DNA of 64,000 nt. Source: Rubrobacter_A sp965214435. GTDB lineage: Bacteria; Actinomycetota; Rubrobacteria; Rubrobacterales; Rubrobacteraceae. This document shows positions 17,400 through 25,916 of the stretch, piece by piece (the stretch's first letter is position 1; every line of letters begins with the position of its first letter). The position numbers and the translations under genes are program-made. The DNA is taken from positions 3,100,001 to 3,164,000 of the forward strand of contig OZ243960.1 in assembly GCA_965214435.1 (NCBI GenBank), read 5' to 3'. The notes beneath the pieces are model-generated. The model was not told the DNA's origin and made no database searches. It was given only the letters and a program-made list of their open reading frames with translations.

Positions 17400-17663
17400 A
17401 TGTCAGATTTAGAGCAGAACCCGCAGCAAGCGATAAAGGTCCGTCAGGTAACCCAGATCCACGCCAACTGGAACGAAGAGACCCGCGGCGAAGAGGGTAA
17501 GTTCTCTTTCCAGCTTATCCTGGACAACGGCGCCGAGGAGTACGTCATCCGCCCGACGAATGAGGACGCCGACGTAATCACTGACATGATAGAGCAGACC
17601 GGCACCCTGTACTTCGATACCGAGCGTCACGTCCTGATCTTCGGGGACATCTCTACCCGCTAG
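17400..17663 (+). CDS. Small acidic protein, second of a tandem pair
   Basis: An 87-residue paralogue of the preceding protein (MSDLEQNPQQAIKVRQ..., FSFQLILDNGAEEYVIRP). The central 45 residues are about half identical between the two, while N and C termini differ, so this is a fairly old tandem duplication. The start ATG at 17400 has CAGGAG upstream. An open frame extends back over the first gene but has no support. Function not recognised. Confidence 0.75.
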   Translation: MSDLEQNPQQAIKVRQVTQIHANWNEETRGEEGKFSFQLILDNGAEEYVIRPTNEDADVITDMIEQTGTLYFDTERHVLIFGDISTR

Positions 17664-17700
17664 AGCTAAACCCCGCCCGGTAAACCGGTCTTGAAAAGGA

Positions 17701-17735
17701 AGCCCCGGACCAGCTCCACGGTCCGGGGCTTTTTC
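17701..17735. terminator. Strong intrinsic terminator
   Basis: AGCCCCGGACC, an eight-base loop, then GGTCCGGGGCT and TTTTT. It ends the small-paralogue pair; the stem is also usable from the other side for the leftward SRPBCC gene ending at 17757. Confidence 0.9.
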
Positions 17736-17756
17736 ATGGTGTTACAGCGGTTTGTC

Positions 17757-18359
17757 TTAAAACTCTATTACGATGCGCGACTTCCGGGGCTGACGCCGGC
17801 GGCGGCTCAGTAGTACGAAGAGTAGTACGAGGATTATAGACAGCAGGCCCGCCGTTGACGTCAGGGCCGCGGCCAGGCCGCTCTGCAGGTTCGCGGCAGA
17901 AGGACGCTGCCGGATCTCCTCCGGCGTGGCCCGGCCTTCCATTATCTCCTTGAAGTTCTGCAGGTCCTGGTCCATTAGCACCTGCGGGTTAGCCACGAAG
18001 CGAGAGACGATCTCACCCGCCCGCCCGCCGGTCATGTCCCCGTAGTCCATGGTTACTTCTATCCGGCTACGCTCGTCCCCGAGGTCGTGGAACTTCACCT
18101 GCCCCGAGCTTTCCACGTCCCCGCCGACGGTGCTCCAGGCGATCTCCTCGTTCTCCTGGTTACGGGTGGTATCCGCCTCGAACTCTACCTTTACGCCGAG
18201 CGGACCTTTGATCCTCCAGTAAGTCCTCCCGGAGCCGGTGGCCGTGATCTCCTCTACGTTGGACATGAAGTTCGGCAAGTTCTCCAGAGTCTTCCAGTAA
18301 TCGTAGACCTGCCGTACCGGGGCTTCTATAACCACGCTGGATTCAACCCGCTGCGTCAT
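17757..18359 (-). CDS. SRPBCC/START-like protein with C-terminal membrane anchor
   Basis: A 200-residue protein. Residues 1-150 form a polyketide-cyclase/CoQ10-binding START-type fold: VESSVVIEAPVRQVYDYWKT, LENLPNFMSNVEEI, WRIKGPLGVKVEFEAD and FVANPQVLMDQDLQNFKEIM. A single transmembrane segment (AGLLSIILVLLFVLL) and a basic tail RRRRQPRKSR follow, so the ligand-binding domain would hang in the cytoplasm. The start ATG 18359 has AGGAGGAAAG upstream. Relatives bind hydrophobic ligands or are stress-induced; the ligand is unknown. Confidence 0.8.
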   Translation of the reverse strand: MTQRVESSVVIEAPVRQVYDYWKTLENLPNFMSNVEEITATGSGRTYWRIKGPLGVKVEFEADTTRNQENEEIAWSTVGGDVESSGQVKFHDLGDERSRIEVTMDYGDMTGGRAGEIVSRFVANPQVLMDQDLQNFKEIMEGRATPEEIRQRPSAANLQSGLAAALTSTAGLLSIILVLLFVLLSRRRRQPRKSRIVIEF

Positions 18360-18506
18360 TACTTTCCTCCTGTAATCCGTCGCCAAAAGATGCAAGATAG
18401 TTGTCTACCCATCTACCGCTACCGTAAACCCGCTGTTAAACGTCCGAATGGGGAGTGTGCCAGGTTAGAAGCTCGGAGGCCGGGTACGCTCAAGGACGTT
18501 CCGCAC

Positions 18507-19103
18507 TCACGAGCCGCCTTCCGCTCCCGCAGACGACCGGCAGCCGCCGCCGATGTCGTTTCCCCGGTCCGCGAGTTTGCAAAGATCCGCCTCCGGAAGG
18601 CTCCATATGCCCCGCTCCCTCTCCCGCGCCTCCCGCTGGGCCCTCCGGAATTCCTCCAGGTGACGCACGTTCGGCGGGAAGGTGGCGACTTGAGCGTAAC
18701 CTCTTTCGAGCAGCGTGACGTTGGTCATCGGGCCGTCTTGCGGGTAGACGTAAGCCAGGAGCCTGCCGTAGTCGTCTACCTTCTCCTCGTCGAACCGGAG
18801 CGTTACCCGACGGCCCTCCAGCCTTTTCTCGGTAAATTCCGAGGCTTCGGCGCCGTAAGGTTGCGCCCCCCGCGGGGCGCCTCCCGTCTCAGGAGTATCC
18901 ACCCCGATGAGCCGCACATCCTCTATACCGTTTACCTCCGGAGAGACTTCTATAGTGTCGCCGTCGATTACCCGCGAGACTTCGACTACGGACTCGCCGT
19001 CCGGGGAGTCCTGTCCACCGCCCGCCGCACAGCCGGAGAGAAATAAGAAGAACAGCGGGACCGCGGTTAGCGCGACGAACGCGGCCGGTGTCCTGCCCGG
19101 CAC
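18507..19103 (-). CDS. Thermonuclease-family secreted lipoprotein
   Basis: A 198-residue staphylococcal-nuclease-like protein with lipobox FLSGC at the end of its signal peptide. The domain begins VSRVIDGDTIEV, then the catalytic VRLIGVDTPET, YGAEASEFTEKRLEGRRVTL and YGRLLAYVY, all family motifs with metal-binding Asp and catalytic Arg. It should degrade DNA or RNA on the cell surface in a calcium-dependent way. It lies just downstream of the Blh gene (one-base gap), so it may be co-transcribed with the carotenoid genes although functionally unrelated. Confidence 0.82.
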   Translation of the reverse strand: MPGRTPAAFVALTAVPLFFLFLSGCAAGGGQDSPDGESVVEVSRVIDGDTIEVSPEVNGIEDVRLIGVDTPETGGAPRGAQPYGAEASEFTEKRLEGRRVTLRFDEEKVDDYGRLLAYVYPQDGPMTNVTLLERGYAQVATFPPNVRHLEEFRRAQREARERERGIWSLPEADLCKLADRGNDIGGGCRSSAGAEGGS

Positions 19104-19104
19104 C

Positions 19105-20193
19105 CTACGTCCTTTTCCAGAGACCCTGGCGGTAGTCCATAAAAGACACGACCACGACGTGCGGCAGGGTGAGGACGGAGATCAAAACCAGGTACACGCC
19201 GAGCAGTCCGGATAACCCTCCCGCAGAACCCGGAATCGTAAAGAATAGCCCGACGAGCAGCGCGAGCGCGGCTACGGTCAGCGGCGCGGCATCCCGGACA
19301 AACCGTCCAACCGCCGGCCAGATACGTCTCTGTTCCAGGGCTCTGGCGGAGCCTTTGTCGAGCAGCATCAGGCGGGCAACATGCCGGGAGGCGTGCCACA
19401 AGCAGAAGTAGAGCCCGACCGCGAGCACCGGCGGCACGAGAGAGAAGTAGAGACCGAGGAGCACGACTTCTGCTGCCTCGGCGCGCCAGTAGGGAACGGA
19501 CTTCCGGTACCCGAGGTAGGTTGAGAGCAGGACCGCAGCAGCGAACGCCCCGCCCGCCGCGAGCCGGAACCCAGGCTCGAAAACCGGGGCCAGGTCATCC
19601 GGTCCTCTGGAGCCGAAGACCCCGGTAGTGCTGGCGGCGACCTCGCGGTACACCTCCGGGAAGGCGAGTAGCGGGACGAGCATCGGCAACCCGCCCCGGA
19701 CAAATACGGTGAGCACCCGCGAGAACCGCGGTACCCGCCGTCCCCGCCGTTCGGCGCCTAACAGGGCCACGAGCGCATGCAGGTCACCCCCTCCCCAGTG
19801 AAACCAGGTGATGAGTATAAACATCGCGAATCCCGCCGCGGGAAAAGAAAACCAGAGGGCGAGATAGAAGGCCATCAGTATCAGGTAGAGCCCACTGACC
19901 CCGACTATGGACTGCCAGAGCGACCGGCCAGAGAGCCGCCAGGGGACCAGGTGGTCGACGGCCCCGTGCGGTAGCCCGAGGAGGATCAGGCTGAGCGCAA
20001 ACGGCAGGTACTGGACCCAGCCGGGTACTCTGAGGCCGAGCGCGAAAAGTCCGGTCAACACCAGGACACAGACCCAAGACGGCAGGATCACGCTCCAGAT
20101 GAGGGTCCGGCGGGCGGCGGGAGCCGGCACGAGCGCCGCGGCGTTCTCCGCCGGGGGGTCCGGCTCGAAACGCGGAAGCTTTGCGGTAGCCAC
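19105..20193 (-). CDS. blh: Brp/Blh-family beta-carotene 15,15'-dioxygenase
   Basis: A 362-residue polytopic membrane enzyme that cleaves beta-carotene symmetrically to two retinal molecules. Conserved motifs: LLGLPHGAVDH (His76, Asp80, His81), WFHWGGGD (His132) and LYFCLWHASRH (His267, His271), the iron-ligand positions of the family. About eight hydrophobic segments are visible. The start GTG at 20193 is five bases after the lycopene cyclase stop; a longer open frame reaching into that gene lacks similarity. Pairing with a lycopene cyclase makes a beta-carotene-to-retinal module. No rhodopsin lies in the window, so the retinal user must be elsewhere. Confidence 0.85.
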   Translation of the reverse strand: MATAKLPRFEPDPPAENAAALVPAPAARRTLIWSVILPSWVCVLVLTGLFALGLRVPGWVQYLPFALSLILLGLPHGAVDHLVPWRLSGRSLWQSIVGVSGLYLILMAFYLALWFSFPAAGFAMFILITWFHWGGGDLHALVALLGAERRGRRVPRFSRVLTVFVRGGLPMLVPLLAFPEVYREVAASTTGVFGSRGPDDLAPVFEPGFRLAAGGAFAAAVLLSTYLGYRKSVPYWRAEAAEVVLLGLYFSLVPPVLAVGLYFCLWHASRHVARLMLLDKGSARALEQRRIWPAVGRFVRDAAPLTVAALALLVGLFFTIPGSAGGLSGLLGVYLVLISVLTLPHVVVVSFMDYRQGLWKRT

Positions 20194-20198
20194 GGCGG

Positions 20199-21482
20199 CT
20201 ACCGGCCGGTCCGCTCCAGGAGCGTCCGGCCGGCAAGCTTTATAAAGGGCGTCTTCGGGAGCGCGTAGACAAGCCGCGCTTCGTCCGCGGGCGAACTCTT
20301 CTCGGTTAGAAAGCGAACCAGAGGCTCCGGCGGGACGCCCTCGAACATGAGCCGGTACACCTCCGGGCACCGCTCCGGATACTCTTGCATAAAGCCCAGG
20401 AACAGCCCGTCGAGCGTCTCGTAGCGCCGGGCGTCCACCCGCCGGGGCGGCGTGACACCCCGGACTACACACGCGGCCAGTCGACGACAGTAGCGCTGGA
20501 TGCGCAAAAACGTGTACCCGGTCGAGGGCCGGGACTCGCCGCCGAGCATCCCTATGGAGTAGGCTCGTTCTCCGAGCCGCCGCGGAAAGCGGTAGTCGGT
20601 CATCGGTATGTAACCCTGCTCCTCGCCGAGCACCTCGTATCCGGTCTCCGGTAGACCGTAAGCCTCCGACAGGTAGCCGGAGATCTCCGCCCGGAAAGTA
20701 TCCGCGGAAGCTTCAGCCTCTGAGAGGTAGACGCTCTCGACCAGGGCTTCCTGCTCGCTGAACGGCAGGACGTACATAAAACGCAGTCCCCACGATTGAT
20801 CCACGTCGAAATCCATTAGCGTGCAACGGCCGGGATCAAAAACCGCGGCTTCCGTTTTTATTCGCTGCCCGACAAACCGCTGCGGCACCCAACGCGCCTC
20901 CCGCCGCGCCTCCTCAAAGACCGGAGAACCGGGCGCAAGACCCCTCCCGTCAAACACACAGCGAGACTCGTAGACGCCCTCCGCGGTCTCTACCCGCACG
21001 CTGTTGCCGGACTCCCGGTATCCGCGGACGTCCTCCCCAAGCTTTACCGTGACGTTCCCGTGGTCGGCGAGCTCGTTCAGGGCGTACTCGTAGAAGTCCG
21101 CGCCGGTTATGCACAGGTAGGGGTAGCGTTCGCTGGTCTGGGTCACGTTCCGTCCGCCGGCATGGAGGGTCCAGGAGTCCCATTGGTGGACGGCCAGGTG
21201 GGTAAAAGGCGTGGGTTCCACGTCCCAGAAACACCAGGTGCGGTCGTCCTTAAAGGCGGGTTTCTTGTCCAGGATCAGGATTTCTTCCTGGACGCCAAGC
21301 TCCAGAAGGTAGTAACAGAGGCTGAGGCCCGCGCATCCGGCGCCCAGGATCACGTACCCGTACCGGCTAGGCGTCCTACCGCCCGCTCTACCGGGACTGA
21401 GGTCCGGGAATTGCAGCGGCCGGCCCCACCGGTCCAGGGTAGTAGCAGACGCTGCCCTCTGTTCTCCAGTCTTTATAGCCAA
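20199..21482 (-). CDS. crtY: Lycopene beta-cyclase (CrtY type)
   Basis: A 427-residue flavoprotein that cyclises lycopene ends to beta-rings. The N-terminal Rossmann fold reads YGYVILGAGCAGLSLCYYLL, followed by the family signature DDRTWCFWD. The central FDGRGLAP and GLRFMYVLPFS regions fit CrtY. The start appears to be TTG at 21482 (residues LAIKTGEQ); no nearby ATG precedes the Rossmann motif. It heads a run with blh and possibly the thermonuclease. A 52-bp gap to the terminator of the next operon holds its promoter. Confidence 0.85.
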   Translation of the reverse strand: MAIKTGEQRAASATTLDRWGRPLQFPDLSPGRAGGRTPSRYGYVILGAGCAGLSLCYYLLELGVQEEILILDKKPAFKDDRTWCFWDVEPTPFTHLAVHQWDSWTLHAGGRNVTQTSERYPYLCITGADFYEYALNELADHGNVTVKLGEDVRGYRESGNSVRVETAEGVYESRCVFDGRGLAPGSPVFEEARREARWVPQRFVGQRIKTEAAVFDPGRCTLMDFDVDQSWGLRFMYVLPFSEQEALVESVYLSEAEASADTFRAEISGYLSEAYGLPETGYEVLGEEQGYIPMTDYRFPRRLGERAYSIGMLGGESRPSTGYTFLRIQRYCRRLAACVVRGVTPPRRVDARRYETLDGLFLGFMQEYPERCPEVYRLMFEGVPPEPLVRFLTEKSSPADEARLVYALPKTPFIKLAGRTLLERTGR

Positions 21483-21534
21483 AGTCCCTCGATGATAGCT
21501 GATACACCCCGACCCTACAGCGCCGAGGTTCGCG

Positions 21535-21575
21535 AAAAGCCTGGAGAGGCAGGCTAACTACCTCTCCAGGCTTTT
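21535..21575. terminator. Bidirectional intrinsic terminator
   Basis: A 15-bp perfect inverted repeat (AAAAGCCTGGAGAGG / CCTCTCCAGGCTTTT) around an 11-base loop, giving a T run on either strand. It sits after the leftward alcohol dehydrogenase and shields crtY from read-through. Confidence 0.9.
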
Positions 21576-21614
21576 GGTCCCGGCTTCGGGAACTGTGCGG
21601 GCTGCATTCCTGGT

Positions 21615-22832
21615 TTAGGAAGCAGCCATATTTAGCTCTACCTTCATCCAGCCCGACTCGCGGCGGTCGAAAACCTCGTAGGCTTCGATAGCGTCCGACA
21701 CTTCCTCGCTGGTGGAGATAAAGTTCTTTGTATCCACGGCGCCGGCGGCGACCAGTTCGACCAGGTACGGCAGGTAGGCCCGATGGTTGCAGTTACCTCC
21801 CTTGACCGTCAGGTTACGCTGCTGGAGCGCGCCTATCGGGAAGTTCGTGGCGTAGGGCGGGAACACTCCGATAATGCCGACGGTGCCACCCTTGGCGACC
21901 GCCTGCATCGACCAGAAAAGCGACTGGGACGGCGAGTTGCCCGGGTGCCAGTTCTCGCCCTGCGGGTTCTCGATGCCGCCGGTGATCCCTTCGACCTCCT
22001 GGCGGTCCTGCTCTTCTTGCTGCTCGTCAGCGGCGACCGGTCCGGAGTGGGCGTGCTGGGCGTCGATGCCGACGGCCTCTATCACCCGGTCTACCCCGAT
22101 ACCGCCGGTGAGCCGGAAGATCGCCTCTATCGGGTCCTCTTCCTCGAAGTTGATAACCTCAGCCCCCTGGGCACGGGCGGCCTCCAGCCGGGAAGGCTCT
22201 TTGTCCACCGCTATTACCCGGCCGGCTCCCCGCAGCTTGGCGCTTAAAGCGGCGAACTGCCCGACGGCCCCGAGCCCGAAGACGGCGACCGTATCGGAGT
22301 TACCGACCTCGGCGATGTCCGCGCCGAAGTACCCGGTCGGGAAGATGTCGGAGACCAGGATCGCATCCTCGTCGGAGACGTTGTCCGGCAGGCGTACCGG
22401 CCCGACGTTGGCGTACGGTATGCGGGCGTACTCGGCCTGCAGCCCGTCGAACGGTCCCGTAGCCTGCGGACCGCCGAAGAACGAGGTCCCGGACTGCGGG
22501 CCGTTCGGGTTCGCGTTGTCGCACTGGGCGTAGTAGCCAGCCCGGCAATACGAGCAGTAACCGCAGCCGATGGTCGAGGGGATCACAACCCGGTCACCGA
22601 CGCGCAGGTTGCGCACGTCGCGGCCGACCTCTTCCACAACCCCGACACCCTCGTGGCCGAGGATCGTACCCGGTACCATCGGGGCCATCGTACCGCGCAC
22701 GAAATGCAGGTCCGTCCCGCAAATGGCGCTAGAAGTTAGCCGGATTATGGCGTCGGTGGGCTCCTGTATTTTCGGGTCGTCTACATTATCTACCCGGATG
22801 TCTCCTACGTCGTGGAATACCACGGCTTTCAT
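21615..22832 (-). CDS. Zinc-dependent alcohol dehydrogenase
   Basis: A 405-residue medium-chain dehydrogenase of the formaldehyde-dehydrogenase-like group. Catalytic-zinc ligands are in SAICGTDLHFVRG and ILGHEGVG; structural zinc is in GCGYCSYCRAGYYAQC (four Cys). The NAD-binding AVFGLGAVGQFAAL and acidic DKEPSR follow. An unusually long Gln/Glu-rich insert (around residues 270-300, with EQQEEQDRQEVEG) interrupts the C-terminal part. This type oxidises small alcohols or glutathione/mycothiol-aldehyde adducts. The start ATG 22832 has AAGGAG upstream. It precedes the strong hairpin at 21535. Confidence 0.87.
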   Translation of the reverse strand: MKAVVFHDVGDIRVDNVDDPKIQEPTDAIIRLTSSAICGTDLHFVRGTMAPMVPGTILGHEGVGVVEEVGRDVRNLRVGDRVVIPSTIGCGYCSYCRAGYYAQCDNANPNGPQSGTSFFGGPQATGPFDGLQAEYARIPYANVGPVRLPDNVSDEDAILVSDIFPTGYFGADIAEVGNSDTVAVFGLGAVGQFAALSAKLRGAGRVIAVDKEPSRLEAARAQGAEVINFEEEDPIEAIFRLTGGIGVDRVIEAVGIDAQHAHSGPVAADEQQEEQDRQEVEGITGGIENPQGENWHPGNSPSQSLFWSMQAVAKGGTVGIIGVFPPYATNFPIGALQQRNLTVKGGNCNHRAYLPYLVELVAAGAVDTKNFISTSEEVSDAIEAYEVFDRRESGWMKVELNMAAS

Positions 22833-22868
22833 GAATTAAATCTCCTTGGGTCCGGTTCTGGGAAAAGT

Positions 22869-22891
22869 AAACCCCGCTTTTCAGCGGGGCT
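22869..22891 (-). terminator. Intrinsic terminator after PfpI gene
   Basis: Read leftward: GCCCCGCT, GAAA loop, AGCGGGGT and TTA. It separates the leftward PfpI-like gene from the alcohol dehydrogenase. Confidence 0.75.
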
Positions 22892-22915
22892 ACTCTACAA
22901 TTCGCTTTCTATACC

Positions 22916-23488
22916 CTACGCGCTGCGGGCCTGCTCCCGGTGCTTGCCCTCACCGATCTCCTCGATCACCTTGTCGCAAAATGCATCGAGGTCGCTCGGC
23001 TTGCGGCTAGTCACGAAGCCCTGATCGGTGACGACCTCCTCGTCTACCCAGGTAGCGCCCGCGTTGCGCAGGTCGGTCTGGAGGCTCGGGAACGAGGTCA
23101 TCGTCCGGCCCCGCACAACATCGGCCTCTATTAAGGTCCACGGCGCGTGACAGATAGCCCCAACCGGCTTGGCCTGCTCGAAGAAACCCCGGGCGAAACT
23201 GACCGCGCTCTCATCCATCCGGAGGTTGTCCGGGTTGGCTACCCCGCCCGGCAACACCAGCGCGTCGTAGTCGTCGGCGCTGACCTCGGAAGCTACCTTA
23301 TCTACCTGGAAGGTGTCGGCCTTATCGAGGTGGTTGAAACCTTGTATCTCACCGGACTGGGTAGATACCAGCTCGACCTCCGCACCAGCGTTCTTTAAAG
23401 CTTCCCAAGGCTGGGTTAGCTCTACTTGTTCGGTGCCCTCCGGTGCCGCCAGAAAAGCAACTTTCCGTCCCTGCAATTCGTTAGCCAT
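22916..23488 (-). CDS. DJ-1/PfpI-family protein
   Basis: A 190-residue single-domain protein of the DJ-1/PfpI (class I glutamine amidotransferase-like) superfamily. The nucleophile elbow is AICHAPWTLIEA, with conserved Glu in AAPEGTEQVELT. VLPGGVANPDNLR and MTSFPSLQTDLRNAGATW also match general-stress/YhbO-type members. These act as deglycases/chaperones or intracellular peptidases; the former is debated. It would protect against oxidative or glycation damage. The ribosome binding site is AAGGAGTG before ATG. Confidence 0.87.
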   Translation of the reverse strand: MANELQGRKVAFLAAPEGTEQVELTQPWEALKNAGAEVELVSTQSGEIQGFNHLDKADTFQVDKVASEVSADDYDALVLPGGVANPDNLRMDESAVSFARGFFEQAKPVGAICHAPWTLIEADVVRGRTMTSFPSLQTDLRNAGATWVDEEVVTDQGFVTSRKPSDLDAFCDKVIEEIGEGKHREQARSA

Positions 23489-23582
23489 AAATTCACTCCT
23501 TCTACTAAGGCCTATAATAGGAACTTACCCGGCTCCGGGGAGATCCTAAACTTCTCCGACAGTCGAATTTGCCCTTCGATTA

Positions 23583-24947
23583 CTATGGTTGTAGACCGTT
23601 GCGCCGTACTACTTCGCGGTACCAGCCGGCGCTTTTCTTCGGAGTGCGGCGCTGGGTCGGGTAGTCCACGTGCACGAGGCCGAACCGCTTGGAGTAACCC
23701 TCGGCCCACTCGAAGTTGTCGAGCAGGGACCAGGCGAAGTATCCCTGGAGGTTCACGCCCTGCTCTACGGCCTCGCCCGCGGCCCGCAGGTGGGCGTCGA
23801 GGAACGAGATGCGCTCCTCGTCGTTTACCTCACCCTCGGGGTCGGCGTAGTCGTCGAACGCGGCTCCGTTCTCGGTGATGTAAGTGGGGAGTTTCGTGTA
23901 CTCCCGGTCGAGGCGGACCAGGAGTTCGGTCAACCCGTCGGGTTCTATGGCCCAGCCCATCGCGGTCCGCTCGGCGGCGTGCGGGATAAGGGTCCTCGCC
24001 TTCAGGCCCGGGAAGCGCATGCCCGAGGCGCGGGCGCTATCGCCGGACTTCACGGTGTGGCGCATGTAGTAGTTCACGCCGAGGAAGTCTATGGGGCGCG
24101 AGATCTCCTCCAGGTCCCCGTCCTCTATAAAGGAGAAGTCGGTCTCCGACGTGTAGTACTTCAGTATGTCTTCCGGATAGCTCCCCTTAAATACCGGGTC
24201 CAAATACAGCCGGTTGGCCTGGCCGTCCACCCGCCAGGCGGCTTCCGCGTCGGATGAGCTGTCGGATGCCGGGCTAACGGGCGAGAGGTTCAGGGTGATC
24301 CCGATGCGGTCTTCAGGACGTCCGAGGGACCGCAGCCTTTCTACAGCCAGTCCGTGACCGAGCAGGAGGTGGTGGGTAGCGGAGAGTGCTTTTTCGGTTT
24401 CGGCGTGGCCGGGGGCGTGGATCCCGAGTCCGTAGCCGAGCCAGGATGCGACCCAGGGTTCGTTCAGCGTGATCCAGGCCGTCACTCCGTCCGAGAGCGC
24501 CTCGTAGACTAACCCTGCATACTCCGCGAAACGCTCGCTGGTCTCCCGGCTCGTCCACCCGCCCCGGTCCTCTAACGCCTGCGGCAGGTCCCAGTGGTAC
24601 AGCGTCGAGACCGGCTCGATGGACCGCTCCCGCAACCCGGCTACGAGCCTGCGGTAGAAGTCCAAGCCCTTCTGGTTAGCGGTGCCCATACCCTCCGGCT
24701 GCACCCGCGGCCAGGCGACCGAGAAGCGGTACGCCCCGACCCCGAGGCTCGACATCAGGTCCAGGTCTTCTTCGAGGCGGTGGTAGTGGTCGCAGGCTAT
24801 ATCGCCGGTGTCGCCGTGGAGCACGTTGCCGGGCGTGTGCGAAAAGGTGTCCCAGATGGACGATCCTCTCCCATCTTCGTCTACCGCCCCCTCGACCTGG
24901 TAGGCGGCCGTCGCCGTACCCCATAGAAAACCTTCGGGGAAGTTCAA
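23583..24947 (-). CDS. GH1 beta-glucosidase
   Basis: A 454-residue retaining glycoside hydrolase, family 1. The N-terminal signature FLWGTATAAYQVEGA is followed by the acid/base Glu163 in TLNEPW and nucleophile Glu359 in YITENGAAF. C-terminal motifs FAWSLLDNFEWAEGYSKRFG and RRTPKKSAGWYREVV complete the family pattern. No signal peptide, so it acts in the cytoplasm on imported beta-glucosides or cellobiose. It is last in a three-gene leftward operon, starting two bases after the preceding gene's stop. Confidence 0.95.
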   Translation of the reverse strand: MNFPEGFLWGTATAAYQVEGAVDEDGRGSSIWDTFSHTPGNVLHGDTGDIACDHYHRLEEDLDLMSSLGVGAYRFSVAWPRVQPEGMGTANQKGLDFYRRLVAGLRERSIEPVSTLYHWDLPQALEDRGGWTSRETSERFAEYAGLVYEALSDGVTAWITLNEPWVASWLGYGLGIHAPGHAETEKALSATHHLLLGHGLAVERLRSLGRPEDRIGITLNLSPVSPASDSSSDAEAAWRVDGQANRLYLDPVFKGSYPEDILKYYTSETDFSFIEDGDLEEISRPIDFLGVNYYMRHTVKSGDSARASGMRFPGLKARTLIPHAAERTAMGWAIEPDGLTELLVRLDREYTKLPTYITENGAAFDDYADPEGEVNDEERISFLDAHLRAAGEAVEQGVNLQGYFAWSLLDNFEWAEGYSKRFGLVHVDYPTQRRTPKKSAGWYREVVRRNGLQP

Positions 24948-24949
24948 AG

Positions 24950-25894
24950 CTATATCCTTTCCGACTCTATCGCGTCTCCGAGCAGGGCGGCCGCTCTTGT
25001 AAGGCCCTCTTCCGCGCCTACCAGCGGATCTTCGTGCTCGATGGATACCGCACCGTCATAACCAGCGCGGCGCAGTTCGTCTATCAAAGTCTGCCAGAAA
25101 TCGGGGCCGTGACCGTCGCCCACGGTGCGAAAACCCCAGGAACGCTCCGAGTCTCTTGAGTAGTCTTTCGTGTCGAGGACGCCGGTTATCTCCGTGTTCG
25201 AGCGGTTGATGTGGGTATCCTTGGCGTGGGCGTGGAAAATGTGTGGTCCAAGTTCCCGGACGCAGACCAGCGGGTCCATCTGCTGCCAAAACAGGTGTGA
25301 AGGGTCGAAGTTGAGACCTACCGTCTCGCCCCCGATCTCCCGCAGCCGCCGAAAGGAGTCGGTGTTGTACACGACAAATCCCGGGTGCGGCTCGATAGCG
25401 ACCCTCACCCCACGCTCACCGGCAAAGTCTGCCGCTTCCTCCCAGTAGGGTGCGACCTTTTCAATCCACTGCCACTCAAGTATTTCCTGAAAATCCGGCG
25501 GCCAGGGACAGGTCACCCAGTTGGGCTTCTTTGAACCTTCGGAGTCGCCGGGACAGCCGGAGAACGTAATCACGGTCTCTACCCCGAGTCTCTCGGCGAG
25601 CCTGACCGTCGCCTGGAAATCCCGGTCGTGGGCGTCGGCTATCCGGGCGTCCGGGTGTAGCGGGTTTCCGTGGCAGGAGAGGGCGCTGATTTCGAGCCCG
25701 CTATCTTTCACAGTATTCCGGAACTCGGAGAGGGCGGAAGCGTCTTCGAGGAGTCGGTGCGGGTCGCAGTGGACGTTGCCCGGGTAACCGCCGCACCCGA
25801 GCTCCACCGCCCCGCAACCAGCCTCCGAGATGCGGTCCAGCGCGTCTCCGAGCGGCAATTCAGAGAACAGCACCGCGAAGGCTCCTACCCGCAT
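24950..25894 (-). CDS. Sugar phosphate isomerase/epimerase
   Basis: A 314-residue xylose-isomerase-like TIM barrel. Metal-binding residues appear in VAIEPHPGF (Glu), GLNFDPSHLFWQQMD (Asp, His), IFHAHAKDTH (His) and SIEHEDP (Glu). Members isomerise or dehydrogenate-associated process keto-sugars and inositol-type compounds. Its place between an aldo/keto reductase and GH1 fits catabolism of an oxidised or rare sugar. The start ATG at 25894 begins MRVGAFAVLFSELPL. Confidence 0.88.
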   Translation of the reverse strand: MRVGAFAVLFSELPLGDALDRISEAGCGAVELGCGGYPGNVHCDPHRLLEDASALSEFRNTVKDSGLEISALSCHGNPLHPDARIADAHDRDFQATVRLAERLGVETVITFSGCPGDSEGSKKPNWVTCPWPPDFQEILEWQWIEKVAPYWEEAADFAGERGVRVAIEPHPGFVVYNTDSFRRLREIGGETVGLNFDPSHLFWQQMDPLVCVRELGPHIFHAHAKDTHINRSNTEITGVLDTKDYSRDSERSWGFRTVGDGHGPDFWQTLIDELRRAGYDGAVSIEHEDPLVGAEEGLTRAAALLGDAIESERI

Positions 25895-25916
25895 CGTCGG
25901 CTCCGGTCTTTGCTTC

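Noticed and set aside
20194..20472. N-terminal extension of the Blh protein
   Set aside because: It overlaps the end of lycopene cyclase in another frame, is composed of GC-driven residues, and a good GTG lies at 20193.
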